Below, one piece after another: positions 41,724 to 51,221 of a stretch of DNA of 64,000 nt (positions within the stretch are counted from its first letter, which is position 1; each line of letters opens with the position of its first letter). The stretch lies in NCBI GenBank assembly GCA_041918155.1, contig JAYRWH010000081.1, positions 1 to 64,000 on the forward strand, written 5' to 3'. Both the position numbers and the translations under genes were made by a program. The notes under the pieces were generated by a model. That model saw nothing but the letters and a program-made list of their open reading frames with translations, was not told the DNA's origin and made no database searches. The DNA is from UBA668 sp041918155 (GTDB lineage Bacteria > Actinomycetota > Acidimicrobiia > Acidimicrobiales > Ilumatobacteraceae).

Positions 41724-41979
41724 CTCCAGCAGGGAGTGGCCGATGGTGTCCTCCCGGCTGAATCCGTTGTAGGTGACGGCCGCGTCGTTGAGTTCGACGT
41801 AGCGGAAGTCGACGATGCGTCCTGCTTCGTCGCGGATGGGGACGTTACTGCACGCACGGGTCGATCATGCTGGCCAGGCTGAGCCCCGTGTACGGATGAC
41901 TCGGCGCGGGATCACCAGTCGGTGTCGCCCGGTCGGCGAGGTCGACGCCGGGGACCGGACCCTGGCGCGGCGTTGTCAT
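41724..41979 (-). pseudogene. Out-of-frame 5' end of the PAS-EAL gene (frameshift near 41845-41848)
   Basis: ATG 41979 opens a frame ending in SLASMIDPCVQ and TAA (41845-41847). From 41846 the next frame continues with VPIRDEAGRIVDF, then VELNDAAVTYNG. The two halves together match the first PAS domain of related actinobacterial proteins, in which a DP..VPxRDEAGRIVDF block is continuous. One extra base in CAGTAACGTC explains the break. It is either a sequencing error or a true inactivating mutation; the remaining 900 codons are intact. Confidence 0.75.
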
Positions 41980-42028
41980 CAGCGGTGAGTCTATGCCCAG
42001 CAACCACTGAGGGTGGTAGGTCCAATTC

Positions 42029-42607
42029 TCAGGGAGTTGCAGCTTCCAGTTCGTACATCGGCACCGTGCCGCGCTTGACCCACAGGCCGGCGCCCACTTG
42101 TTGGAAGAACGGGTCGAGCACGCCGTGGTACCAGGCCGCCGAACGGGCGTGCACGTTCATGTCAGTGCGCTCCGGATCCACGAGCTCGGCGAGGTCGGCG
42201 CCGGTGGGCGCTTCGAGGTACAGCACCCACGCCGTGGCCGAGGCGAGGTGCCCGATCGCGACCACGGCGAGGGCGTCGGGCAGGTACTGCAGCACGCTGT
42301 GGCAGATGACGAGGTCGTACTCCTCCTCGGGGCGCCAGGTGGCGATGTCGCGCTGCTCGTGGCCCCACGTCCGGCACGCGTGCTCGCTGATGTCCGTCGA
42401 GCGCACATGCACCTCGGGGTGCTCCGTGCGGTACCAGTCGCGCCACATGCCCACGCCGGCACCGACGTCGAGCACCGTGCGGATCGGCACCCCCCACCAC
42501 GCGCACATCTCGTGCACCGCCGCGGCGAGGTGGGCGATGCGCTCGGGGTCGTGGGCCCCACGGTCACCGTAGAAGCGCTGGTAGTACTCGTCGTCGAAGC
42601 GGCTCAT
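42029..42607 (-). CDS. SAM-dependent methyltransferase
   Basis: 192 residues, class I methyltransferase with VLDVGAGVGMWRDWYR near 46 as motif I and ICHSVLQYLPD as motif IV. No substrate can be read. Start ATG 42607. It stands between two genes on the same strand but with gaps, so operon membership is uncertain. Confidence 0.85.
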   Translation of the reverse strand: MSRFDDEYYQRFYGDRGAHDPERIAHLAAAVHEMCAWWGVPIRTVLDVGAGVGMWRDWYRTEHPEVHVRSTDISEHACRTWGHEQRDIATWRPEEEYDLVICHSVLQYLPDALAVVAIGHLASATAWVLYLEAPTGADLAELVDPERTDMNVHARSAAWYHGVLDPFFQQVGAGLWVKRGTVPMYELEAATP

Positions 42608-42639
42608 GCACCGGCGAGTCTGTCAGGCCGCGCGCGGGC

Positions 42640-43209
42640 TCACGGGTTCGGTGCGTGCTGGGCGGTGTAGCGCGACACGCGGATGCCGCGCGGCCAGGCG
42701 TGCGCAGGTAGGCCGGCCTTGCGCCACAGGGCGAAGAGGAACGCCTCCGGGTCGGGCACTTCCTCCCACACGGTGGGCAGGAACGTGGCCCGGTGCAGCC
42801 CCGCGTCCACCACCAGTCCGTCGACGCCGGGTCGCAGTTGGCGGCGGAGGTCGTCGTAGCTCGCCACGTCCATCGGCACCGGCGTGCTGAGCACCGATAC
42901 CGACACCTCGAGGTCGTCGAGTTCGCGGGGTGCCACCGGCTCGAACCGCGGGTCCTGGAGCGCGGCCGCTCTGGCGCGGTCGGCAACGGCCTCGACGAGC
43001 GGCGCGAACGCATCGAGCGAGCCGATGCAGCCACGTAGGTGGCCGTTGCGGCGCAAGGTGACGAACACCGCGCCCGGCTCGCCGAGCGCCGCTGAGTAGT
43101 CGGCGACATCGGGGTGATCGGCGCAATGGTCGAGTACGGCGACGCGCACGGCGTGGCGGGCGGCAGCGAGCAACTGCTGCAGTTCGTCGGCGGTGAGACG
43201 TTCGTTCAT
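42640..43209 (-). CDS. amrA: AMMECR1-domain protein (AmmeMemoRadiSam system protein A)
   Basis: 189 residues. The AMMECR1 fold is shown by GAVFVTLRRNGHLRGCIGSL, with the LRGCIGS motif near 63, and by FEPVAPRELDDLEVSVSVLS. The C-terminus has the ALWRKAGLP block. It is followed upstream by MEMO1-like and radical SAM genes, the three-gene AmmeMemoRadiSam set, and so is co-transcribed. Biochemical function is not established for the bacterial system. Confidence 0.9.
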   Translation of the reverse strand: MNERLTADELQQLLAAARHAVRVAVLDHCADHPDVADYSAALGEPGAVFVTLRRNGHLRGCIGSLDAFAPLVEAVADRARAAALQDPRFEPVAPRELDDLEVSVSVLSTPVPMDVASYDDLRRQLRPGVDGLVVDAGLHRATFLPTVWEEVPDPEAFLFALWRKAGLPAHAWPRGIRVSRYTAQHAPNP

Positions 43210-43225
43210 CCGCGCGCTCCTCCCT

Positions 43226-44029
43226 TCAGTCGCCGGCGGCGACCACGAAACTGCCGTAACCCACGACCCGCGATGACGGCCCCGCAGTGTCGGCCGAGTT
43301 GCGCAGGTCGAGCAAGTGCACGGTTTCGTGATGGCGGCGGGCGAGTTCGAGCGCGCCGCGCACGGGCACCGCGCCACAAGCCTGTTCGCCGTCGAGCTGT
43401 TCCCAGCGGGCGCCGACGATCTCTGCCGCAGTCACCATGTCGAGGCGCCGGGCGGTGCGGGCGTCGTGGTAGTGGCTGAGGTCGGTGGAGATCACCACGA
43501 GGGTGCCGTCTGCGCCCCACACCGTGTCGAGCGCGTCGGCCACGGTCTGCACGTCGGCCGCGCCGGCGACGATCGGCACGAGCGACCAACCTGTGCCGAG
43601 TACCCGTTGCAGGAAGGGCAGTTGCACCTCGACGGAATGCTCCGCGGCATGCGCGTGGTCGTCGACGTGCACACCGTGGCAGCGCTCCAGAATGCCGGTG
43701 GCCACGAGGTCGGTGGGTACTGCCCCGAGTGGCGTCTCGAACGCATCGGCCGACGACAGCGCGAGACCCTGGACATAGGCGCGGTGGGCGGGCCCGATGA
43801 CCACGACCCGGGAGATCGATGTGCGCCACGGCAGGAGGCGCACGTAGGCGCTCGCCGCGACCGGGCCGGAGTACACGTACCCAGCGTGTGGAGCGATGAG
43901 CGCGACAGGAGGCACGGCATCGGATTCGTGCGCGGCATCGGCGAGGAAGCGGTCGACCTCCGCGGCGAGGGCGCGCGATGCGGCCGGGTAGAAGGTTCCC
44001 GCTACGGCGGCGGGGCGTACCGAAGTCAT
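43226..44029 (-). CDS. amrB: MEMO1-family protein (AmmeMemoRadiSam system protein B)
   Basis: 267 residues. Starts RPAAVAGTFYPAAS; LIAPHAGYVYSGPVAASAY has the conserved His that binds metal in MEMO proteins, and AEHSVEVQLPFLQ and STDLSHYHD supply the other His residues. These correspond to the LigB-like extradiol dioxygenase site. It overlaps the radical SAM gene by four bases and is coupled to it. Confidence 0.93.
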   Translation of the reverse strand: MTSVRPAAVAGTFYPAASRALAAEVDRFLADAAHESDAVPPVALIAPHAGYVYSGPVAASAYVRLLPWRTSISRVVVIGPAHRAYVQGLALSSADAFETPLGAVPTDLVATGILERCHGVHVDDHAHAAEHSVEVQLPFLQRVLGTGWSLVPIVAGAADVQTVADALDTVWGADGTLVVISTDLSHYHDARTARRLDMVTAAEIVGARWEQLDGEQACGAVPVRGALELARRHHETVHLLDLRNSADTAGPSSRVVGYGSFVVAAGD

Positions 44030-45138
44030 GGTCGGCCTCCGGCTTGTGGGTCGGCGAGGTGGAGGGGTCGGCGACGGCGCCCCCAGGCGCCGGCCGGGCC
44101 GGCGAAGACACCGTCGATGCGGGCGCCGCATTCGATGCAATGGCCATCGTCGGTGAGGGCATAGTGATCGATGCGATACCAGTCGCGCACGACGGCGGCG
44201 GCGCCGCAGCCCGGGCAGGTGGTGGTGCCGCCCGTCGTGTCGTGCACATTGCCCGTGTACACATAGCGCAGCCCTTGACCGAGGGCGATCGCGCGGGCGC
44301 GGGTGAGGGTCGCCGGCGGTGTGGGCGGCACGTCGCGCATCTTGAAGTCGGGGTGGAACGCACTGAAGTGCAGCGGCACCTGCGGCCCGAGATGCTCCAC
44401 GAGCCAGCGGGCGAGCCGGCGCAGTTCGTCGTTGCTGTCGTTCTCGCCCGGGATCAGCAAGGTGGTGACCTCCACCCATACGCCGTGTTCGACGAGCCAC
44501 TCCAGCGTCTCGAGCACGGGAGCCAGGCGGCCACCGCAGAGCCGATGGTAGAAATCGTCGTTGAACGCCTTGAGGTCGATGTTCGCCGCGTCCATCTGCG
44601 AGAACAGCTGCTCGCGTGGGCCGGCACACACATAGCCGGCGCTGACCGCGACGGTGTACAGACCGGCAGCGTGACACGCGGCCGCGGCGTCGGCCGCGTA
44701 CTCGAGGAAGACGACTGGGTCGTTGTAGGTGAACGCGACCGACGAGCAGCCGGTGGTGACTGCCGCGTGGGCGATCTCCTCCGGGGAGGCCGCATCGGCC
44801 AGGGTGTCGGTCTGGCGGCTCTTGGAGATGTCCCAGTTCTGGCAGTAGCGGCACGCCAGATTGCACCCGGCCGTTCCGAACGAGAGCACCGGAGTACCGG
44901 GCAAGAAGTGGTTGAGCGGCTTCTTCTCGATCGGATCGACGCAGAACCCGCTGGAACGCCCGTACGTGGTGAGCACGATCGCGTCGCCGGCCCGGGCGCG
45001 CACGAAGCACAGACCCTGTTGGCCCTCGTGGAGCGAACACGCGCGCGGGCACACATCGCAACGCACCCGCCCGTCGTCGAGCCGGGTCCACCAGGTGGTC
45101 GGCCATTCGGCCAGGGGAATCGTGTCAGCGTTCGTCAC
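44026..45138 (-). CDS. amrS: Radical SAM enzyme of the AmmeMemoRadiSam system
   Basis: 370 residues from GTG 45138 (TTG 45141 also in frame). The cluster motif is CNLACRYC near 92-99 in TAGCNLACRYCQNWDIS. Earlier cysteines CDVCPRAC and CFVRA may bind a second cluster, as in glycyl-radical activase-like proteins. TTLLIPGENDSNDEL is the usual SAM-domain segment. A C-terminal zinc-ribbon-like part contains CPGCGAAA and CIECGARIDG. Together with MEMO1 and AMMECR1 genes it forms one operon. Confidence 0.93.
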   Translation of the reverse strand: MTNADTIPLAEWPTTWWTRLDDGRVRCDVCPRACSLHEGQQGLCFVRARAGDAIVLTTYGRSSGFCVDPIEKKPLNHFLPGTPVLSFGTAGCNLACRYCQNWDISKSRQTDTLADAASPEEIAHAAVTTGCSSVAFTYNDPVVFLEYAADAAAACHAAGLYTVAVSAGYVCAGPREQLFSQMDAANIDLKAFNDDFYHRLCGGRLAPVLETLEWLVEHGVWVEVTTLLIPGENDSNDELRRLARWLVEHLGPQVPLHFSAFHPDFKMRDVPPTPPATLTRARAIALGQGLRYVYTGNVHDTTGGTTTCPGCGAAAVVRDWYRIDHYALTDDGHCIECGARIDGVFAGPAGAWGRRRRPLHLADPQAGGRP

Positions 45139-45251
45139 CAAGGCTCACGATGCACCGCCGGATGCGGCTGCGCCACCCTCCTTGGTCACGTCGTCGTCGA
45201 AGACGAGACAACCGGTTGCGGCGCGGTACTGTCCCGGGCGTGGGCTGCGGG

Positions 45252-45914
45252 GTGCTGACCAGATTCTTGACGCGCGTGGGCGCAGGGGCGGCGATCGCGC
45301 TGATGGTCGTGTCCTGCGGCGATGGCTCCACCACCCAAGTGGTGCGGGGCGCCGACGATGTGCAGGTGATGACCCCAGAGGAGGTCGCCGCCGCCCGGGC
45401 CTCGATCGACACGGGCGTGCCTGGCACGACGCCGGGCAGTGGCACGGGCACCGGCGGCGCCACGCCCAGCACCGCCGCCGGCGACACCATCCCGCTCAAC
45501 AAGGACGATCGCCCGCCCGAACTGCGCCTGTTCGACGCGTTCGGCAAGTTCAAGAGCTGCATCGAGGACGAGGGCTACACGATCGAAGGCGACCTGCAAG
45601 ACCCGAACAACCCTGCCTACAAGGACCCGGCCTACCTCGACACTGTGCGCACGTGCGCGGCGCGCACCGACATCATCAACATCCTCGCCGAGGTGCAGGC
45701 CACACGCGCCAACCTCACGCCCGACGAAGTGAAGCAGCGCAACGAGGTGTTCATCGGGTTACGCGACTGCCTGGAGAACCGGGGCTGGACCATCGAAACG
45801 ACCACCAGCGAGATCGGCCTGCTCGAGCCGAAGGTGTTTCAGAACGCCGACGGGGTACTCGACGAACGCGACATCGATCAATGCGTGAGCGAGCTCAACA
45901 TCGGAGCAGGATGA
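45252..45914 (+). CDS. Small lipoprotein upstream of the MacAB-like exporter
   Basis: 220 residues from GTG 45252 (other in-frame starts lie upstream). Lipobox MVVSCGDG near residue 18-25. The mature part has two KSCIEDEGYTIEGD / RDCLENRGWTIETT segments, an internal repeat with cysteines, and no known domain. The stop overlaps ATG of the adaptor gene (ATGA). It may be a sensor or accessory of the exporter. Confidence 0.7.
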   Translation: MLTRFLTRVGAGAAIALMVVSCGDGSTTQVVRGADDVQVMTPEEVAAARASIDTGVPGTTPGSGTGTGGATPSTAAGDTIPLNKDDRPPELRLFDAFGKFKSCIEDEGYTIEGDLQDPNNPAYKDPAYLDTVRTCAARTDIINILAEVQATRANLTPDEVKQRNEVFIGLRDCLENRGWTIETTTSEIGLLEPKVFQNADGVLDERDIDQCVSELNIGAG

Positions 45915-48118
45915 GTACCGACATCGGGGAGAAGCCGCCGAAGCTGAAGCTCAGCCGACGCGCCAAGGTGCGCCGACAGAAGATGGTCGCGGCCGGCGCC
46001 GGTCTGGCCGTGCTCGTCGCCGGTGGAGTCGTGATTGGGCGGATGACCGCCGACGAGGGCACCAACCGTCAGTTGCTCATCGTGCCGCGCGCCGTTGAGC
46101 GGCGCGACCTGAACGACGTGTTGTCGATCGCCGGCGAGGTGCGCCGCGAACAGGTGCAGACGATCAACCTGCCCGTCGACGGCAAGGTGAGCAATGTCAA
46201 CGTCGACGACGGCGAGACGATCGAGTTGGGCGACTCGCTGTTCGCGCTCGACGGGCGGGCGGCCGTGGCCGTGCCCGGCGACTTCGCGTTCTTCCGCACC
46301 CTCGATGTCGGCTCCGACGGGCCCGACGTGTTGCAGCTCGAGCAGATATTGGTCGCTGCCGGCTATCCGATCTCGTCGGTCGACCAGTTATTCACCGAGG
46401 AGACCAGGGCCGCGCTCACCGAGTGGCAATACGCCCACGGCTACGGCGGGGCGACCCCCGAGTCCACCGAAACGATCACGGTCGGGCTGATGAGCAACTC
46501 GGCGGGGTACAGCGTGGGCAAGCGCAACACCGCCGCGTTCACAGTCGAGCCGAGTCTCCCCTCGATCCCTGGTGGCGGCCCGGCGCGCGCCGGCACGCCC
46601 GACAAGCCGACGATCGAAGTGACGGCCGACCCGCTCACCGTCGACGAAGGCGGCTCGGTGACGTTCACGTTCACCTCGTCGCCGGCCCCGGCCAACGACA
46701 CCACGATCGACCTCAACATCGGTGGCGATGCCACCGGTGGCACGAACGTGAAGAAGGGTGCCGACTACCAGTCGATCGACAACAGCTTTACGTTCCCTGC
46801 CGGCCAGACGACGGTGACCTTGGAGATGCCGATCTTCGTCGACCAGGTGATCGAGGACGAGGAGCAGATCATCATCTCGCTCACCGACCAATTCGGCAAC
46901 GACCCGACGTATGTCGTCGGCCCGAACAACCTGGAGCGCATCCGCATCCGCGCCAACGGCGACGATCTCATGCCGCTCATCACCGTGAGGACGAGCGCCT
47001 CGGTGGTGGGCGAGGGCAACTCGGTCACGTACACGTTCACTTCGACGGTCGAGTCGAACGAGGACATCGACCTCACGATCGCGATGAGCGGTGTGGCGGT
47101 GAACGGTGACGACTACGTGGAGGTGCTGCCCGACGACGTGACGATCACCGCCGGCAACACGACGGCAACGCTCCAGGTGCAGACGCGGCGCGACAATGTC
47201 GTCGAACTCGACGAGGAGATGGTGCTCACGGTCGTGCCCGAGCCGGGCGACCCCGTGCATTCGCACTACCAGCCGGGCAGCCCCTCCTCGGCAGCGGTGA
47301 CGATCGAGTCGAGCGACCTGCCGGAGATCACCCTGCAGGGTGGTGGCCGGATTCCTGAAGGCGGTTCGGGGTCGTTCACGTTCGTCGCCGACGAACCCGT
47401 CACCGAGAACACCTCGATCAACTACCAGGTGGGGGGCACCGCGACGCCGGGTAACGACTACGGGACGCTCACCGGCACGGTGATCATGCGCGCGGGTACG
47501 TCCCGAGTGAGCGTCGGGATCCACACGATCGACGACGACGTGGTATTCCTGCCGAGCGACATGGTGGTGGCCGACTGGCCGGCCCGCGTCGGCAAGGTCG
47601 ACGTCGACGAGGGCGAGTTCGTCATGCAGGGTTCACCGGTGCTCACGCTCACCGAGCCGGTGTTCACAGTGAAGCTGATCGTCACCGCCACTGATCGGGC
47701 CAAGTTGGAGGTCGGCCAGAAGGTGATGGTGAGCCTCGATTCTTCCGATGTCGAGATGGACGGCGCGATCGCCACGCTCGACGACACAGCCACGATCAGC
47801 GACACGGGCGAGGAGCAGTACGAGGGTACGGTCGCCGTGCAGGGCGACCTCGACGCGGTCGACGGAGCGCGGGCGACGATCGACGTGACGCTGGCTGAAC
47901 GCCTCGGCGTGCTCACCGTGCCCGTGGCCGCAGTGCTGCGTTCTGGCGGTGGCGACGAAGTGAGGTTGATCAACAGCGCGGGCACGATCACGCGGGTGCC
48001 CGTCACGATCGGCCTGATCGACGGCGAATGGGTGGAGATCACCAGCGGCCTGAAGGGCGACGAGCTGGTCGTGGTGGACGTCGATGCCGCGGCGGGCCCA
48101 GGAGCGGCCGGTGGATGA
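45911..48118 (+). CDS. MacA/HlyD-type membrane-fusion adaptor with PG-binding and Calx-beta-like domains
   Basis: 735 residues. One membrane helix at about 25-46, then a lipoyl/barrel-sandwich half (VDGKVSNVNVDDGETIELGD). Next a peptidoglycan-binding domain near 128-180 (GSDGPDVLQLEQIL), then three Calx-beta-like units, about 232-335, 358-455 and 470-545, each with VDEGGSVTFTFT or related acidic motifs for Ca2+. From about 560 the second barrel-sandwich half and beta-barrel follow (ARVGKVDVDEGEF). The adaptor is thus split by wall-binding inserts. Its partners are the next two genes. Confidence 0.8.
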   Translation: MSTDIGEKPPKLKLSRRAKVRRQKMVAAGAGLAVLVAGGVVIGRMTADEGTNRQLLIVPRAVERRDLNDVLSIAGEVRREQVQTINLPVDGKVSNVNVDDGETIELGDSLFALDGRAAVAVPGDFAFFRTLDVGSDGPDVLQLEQILVAAGYPISSVDQLFTEETRAALTEWQYAHGYGGATPESTETITVGLMSNSAGYSVGKRNTAAFTVEPSLPSIPGGGPARAGTPDKPTIEVTADPLTVDEGGSVTFTFTSSPAPANDTTIDLNIGGDATGGTNVKKGADYQSIDNSFTFPAGQTTVTLEMPIFVDQVIEDEEQIIISLTDQFGNDPTYVVGPNNLERIRIRANGDDLMPLITVRTSASVVGEGNSVTYTFTSTVESNEDIDLTIAMSGVAVNGDDYVEVLPDDVTITAGNTTATLQVQTRRDNVVELDEEMVLTVVPEPGDPVHSHYQPGSPSSAAVTIESSDLPEITLQGGGRIPEGGSGSFTFVADEPVTENTSINYQVGGTATPGNDYGTLTGTVIMRAGTSRVSVGIHTIDDDVVFLPSDMVVADWPARVGKVDVDEGEFVMQGSPVLTLTEPVFTVKLIVTATDRAKLEVGQKVMVSLDSSDVEMDGAIATLDDTATISDTGEEQYEGTVAVQGDLDAVDGARATIDVTLAERLGVLTVPVAAVLRSGGGDEVRLINSAGTITRVPVTIGLIDGEWVEITSGLKGDELVVVDVDAAAGPGAAGG

Positions 48119-48830
48119 GCCGCTGCTGGAACCGTTGCTGGAACTGACCGACGTCACCCGCTGCTACGGCCACGGCGAGGCCCAGGTCACCGCGCTTGAC
48201 CATGTGTCGCTGCGGATCATGCCCGGCGACTTCCTCTCGATCATGGGACCGTCGGGCTCGGGCAAGTCGACGATGCTCGGCCTGCTCGGCTGCCTCGACA
48301 TGCCCACCACGGGCACGATCCGCGTCGGCGGCCACGAGGTGTCGGCGATGGCCGACGACGAGCGCAGCCGGGTGCGTGGCGAGCAGATCGGGTTCGTGTT
48401 CCAGCAATTCCACCTCATCCCGCACCTCGACGCGATGGGCAACGTCGAGACTGCCCTGCTCTACCGCGGCATCAGCAGGCAAGCGCGCCGCGGGCGCGCC
48501 CTCGCCGCGCTGGACAGGGTGGGCCTGGCCCACCGCCACGACCACCGGCCCGTGCAGCTGAGCGGCGGCGAGCAGCAGCGTGTGGCGCTCGCCCGCGCGC
48601 TCGTGACCGAGCCCAAGATCCTGCTCGGTGACGAACCCACGGGCGCCCTCGACTCGAAGAACGCCGAGAACGTGATGGCGATCTTCGCCTCGCTGCAGTC
48701 GCCCGAGCGGGCGATCGTGCTCGTCACTCACGACGCGGGTGTGGGCGGGGCCGCGCAGCGCCATGTGCGCATGCGCGACGGGCGCATCGTCTCCGACGAC
48801 ATCAAGGAGCCGACGGGGGTGCCCGCGTGA
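48111..48830 (+). CDS. MacB-type ABC transporter ATPase
   Basis: 239 residues from GTG 48111, overlapping the adaptor by 8 bases with GGAGCGG upstream. Walker A GPSGSGKST near 43, Q-loop FVFQQFHLIPH, signature LSGGEQQRVALARAL, Walker B LLGDEPTGALD and H-loop VTHD. This pattern fits the LolD/MacB group. It drives the adjacent FtsX-type permease and is joined to it by a GTGA overlap. Confidence 0.93.
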   Translation: MDEPLLEPLLELTDVTRCYGHGEAQVTALDHVSLRIMPGDFLSIMGPSGSGKSTMLGLLGCLDMPTTGTIRVGGHEVSAMADDERSRVRGEQIGFVFQQFHLIPHLDAMGNVETALLYRGISRQARRGRALAALDRVGLAHRHDHRPVQLSGGEQQRVALARALVTEPKILLGDEPTGALDSKNAENVMAIFASLQSPERAIVLVTHDAGVGGAAQRHVRMRDGRIVSDDIKEPTGVPA

Positions 48831-50014
48831 GCCGCCTGCGCGAACTCATCGGGGTGGCGCTCACCGGCCTGTTCGCGCGCAAGGTGCGCACCGCGCTCCT
48901 GCTGCTGGGGCCGACGATCGGGGTGGCAGCCATCATCGCCGCCGTTGGCCTCACCGACAGTGCCAAGGGCGACCTGAAGCGCAAGGTCGACGAGTTGGGC
49001 ACGAACCTCATCGAGGCCAGCGCGTCGAGCAGCTTCGGTGGTCAGAACCCCACCTTGCCCGAGGACGCGGTGGACCGTGCCTTCACGGTACGCACCGTGC
49101 AAAGCGTGAGCGCGGTGGTGGAGCTCACCAACATCATCGTGCTGCCCTACGCGGAGGCCACGGAGAAGTACGAGACGGTGCCGGTGCCGGTGCTGGCCAG
49201 CGACGCACAACTGCCGGCCGTGTTGCAGGTTCCCTTGGTGAGCGGCAGGTGGCTGAACAGCTTCGACGAGCACGAGCACGCACGCACGGCGGTGATCGGC
49301 CTCGGCCTCGCCCGCGAGTTCGACGTGCTCCCCGGTGAGGTGCGCGCGATCGAGCTCGACGGCAAGGAGTACGCGGTGGTTGGCGTGCTCGATCTGGTGG
49401 AACTCGAGCCGGCCTTCGACAACGCGGTGTTCATCCCGTTCAGTACCGCCGATGCCGACTTCGTCAGCGACGACATCCTGCCGAACAAGCTGTACGTGCG
49501 GGCCAAGCCGGGCACGGAGGACGCGACCTCCGAGGCGCTGAAGACGGCTGTCAACCTCGGGGGCCCCGACGAGGTGAAGACCGAGCTGAAGAGCGAGGCG
49601 CTGCAGTTGGCGGCGCAGAGCGACCGTCAGTTGCAGCTGATCGTGGTGTCGATGGGTCTACTGGCGATCATCGTCGGCGGCATCGGCATCGCGAACGTGA
49701 TGTCGATCTCGGTGATCCAGCGCTCCAGCGAGATCGGCATCCGCCGCGCGCTCGGGCACACGCGCAGCACGATCGCGCTGCAGTTCATCTTCGAGGCGAT
49801 CGTGGTCGGCGTGCTCGGCGGCGTGCTGGGGGTCACCGTCGGCGTGGCCGCGATCGGCGTCGGTGTGGCGATCGCCGGCTGGGTGTTCACCCTGCAGCCG
49901 ATGCTGGTGCCCGGCGGCATCGTGCTCGCCGTCGTGATCTCGGTGTTCGCGGGCATGTACCCCGCGGTGCGCGCGGCGCGGCTGGAGCCGTTGGAGACGC
50001 TGCGACTGGGGTAA
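48827..50014 (+). CDS. MacB/FtsX-type ABC transporter permease
   Basis: 395 residues, GTG start in a GTGA overlap. One helix near 17-40 (RTALLLLGPTIGVAAIIAAVG), then a MacB periplasmic-type domain (about 50-255), then three helices of an FtsX domain with NVMSISVIQRSSEIGIRRALGHT near 290. With the ATPase and the adaptor it forms a tripartite-like pump without an outer membrane partner. The exported substrate is not known. Confidence 0.92.
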   Translation: MSRLRELIGVALTGLFARKVRTALLLLGPTIGVAAIIAAVGLTDSAKGDLKRKVDELGTNLIEASASSSFGGQNPTLPEDAVDRAFTVRTVQSVSAVVELTNIIVLPYAEATEKYETVPVPVLASDAQLPAVLQVPLVSGRWLNSFDEHEHARTAVIGLGLAREFDVLPGEVRAIELDGKEYAVVGVLDLVELEPAFDNAVFIPFSTADADFVSDDILPNKLYVRAKPGTEDATSEALKTAVNLGGPDEVKTELKSEALQLAAQSDRQLQLIVVSMGLLAIIVGGIGIANVMSISVIQRSSEIGIRRALGHTRSTIALQFIFEAIVVGVLGGVLGVTVGVAAIGVGVAIAGWVFTLQPMLVPGGIVLAVVISVFAGMYPAVRAARLEPLETLRLG

Positions 50015-50028
50015 CGCTGTTGGGCGGC

Positions 50029-51174
50029 CTACAGCGACAGAATCGTGGCCGAGGCGGTGCCGGGGGCGCCGTACACCTGGGCGAAGCCCACCTTGGGGTT
50101 GCCCGGCACCTGACGCTCGCCGGCTTCACCACGCAGCTGGCGCACGAGTTCGTGCATCTGGCGCAGGCCGGAGGCGCCGATCGGCTCTCCGTTGGCGATC
50201 AGGCCACCATCGGTGTTCACGGGCAGGCGGCCACCGATCTCGGTGGCGCCCTTGGCGAGCAGCTGCTCCTGCTCCCCGTGCTCGCAGAACCCGCACTCGC
50301 CCATGTGGATCACTTCGGCGCCGGCGTCGGTGTCCTGCAGCTGGATCACGTTGACGTCCTTGGGGCCGATGCCGGCGGCCTCGAACGCGGCGCGAGCCGC
50401 GTACACCGTCGGCGACACGTCCTCCTCCACCGGGGCGAAGGTGGAGTGCACCTCATAGGCGCCGATGCGCCGGGTGCGGATCTCACTGGCGCGGATGTAC
50501 ACCGGCTTGTCGGTGAACTTGTGGGCGATGTCGGCGCGGCACACCACCATGGCCGCGGCACCCTCATCCGGAGCGCAGAACATGAACTGGGTGAGCGGGT
50601 AGTTGAGCACCGGCGACTCGAGGATCTGCTCCTCGGTGAGCGGCTGGCGGCGGAATGCGTTGGGGTTGATCGCGCCGTTGCGGAACGCCTTCGCGGCCAC
50701 CTTGGCCAGCGTGCGCTGCGAGATGTCGTGATCGTGCAGGTACTTGTTGGCCTTCATGCCGAAGAACTTGGTGGTGAGGTACTGGCCGTTCGTGCGGTAC
50801 CAGCGGGGCAGGCCGAGGCGCACCGGGTCGTCGGTGAACGCGCCACGCGGGTGCTTGTCGGTGCCGACGGCGATGCCGATGTCGTACTTGCCCAGGCGGA
50901 TCGTGTCGGCCGCAACCTGGATGGCAGTGGCCGAGGTCGCGCAGGCGTTGAACACGTTCGTGAACGTGATGCCGGTGAGGCCCACCAAGCGTGTGACCGA
51001 GTCGGTGTTGGTGACCTCGAGGCTGCCACCCACGCCGAACTGGATGTCCTGCCAGCCGAGACCGGCGTCGGCGAGCGCCAGGTGGATGGCATCCGCGGCC
51101 ATCTGCACCGGCGGCTTGTCGCCGAAGCGGCCGAACGGGTGGAGGCCGACACCGATGATTGCTACGTCGTTCAT
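50029..51174 (-). CDS. Thiolase-like acetyl-CoA acyltransferase or lipid-transfer protein
   Basis: 381 residues. The nucleophile region is FNACATSATAIQVAADT near 89, and the C-terminal thiolase site is NTDGGLIANGEPIGASGLRQ near 330. The CxG motif of catalytic thiolases is absent at the end, as in SCP-x-type thiolases, and the third motif is weak. It is paired with the DUF35 OB-fold protein, the usual partner of such non-standard thiolases in steroid or lipid side-chain breakdown. Start ATG 51174. Confidence 0.85.
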   Translation of the reverse strand: MNDVAIIGVGLHPFGRFGDKPPVQMAADAIHLALADAGLGWQDIQFGVGGSLEVTNTDSVTRLVGLTGITFTNVFNACATSATAIQVAADTIRLGKYDIGIAVGTDKHPRGAFTDDPVRLGLPRWYRTNGQYLTTKFFGMKANKYLHDHDISQRTLAKVAAKAFRNGAINPNAFRRQPLTEEQILESPVLNYPLTQFMFCAPDEGAAAMVVCRADIAHKFTDKPVYIRASEIRTRRIGAYEVHSTFAPVEEDVSPTVYAARAAFEAAGIGPKDVNVIQLQDTDAGAEVIHMGECGFCEHGEQEQLLAKGATEIGGRLPVNTDGGLIANGEPIGASGLRQMHELVRQLRGEAGERQVPGNPKVGFAQVYGAPGTASATILSL

Positions 51175-51221
51175 GGTCGTGTGTTCCGTTCTCTGTCGTG
51201 CTGTTCGGGGGCTGGGCGTGG

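Noticed and set aside
39498..41882. 794-codon + strand open frame opposite the PAS-EAL gene
   Set aside because: It is a shadow of the real gene, which has complete EAL and PAS motifs on the - strand.
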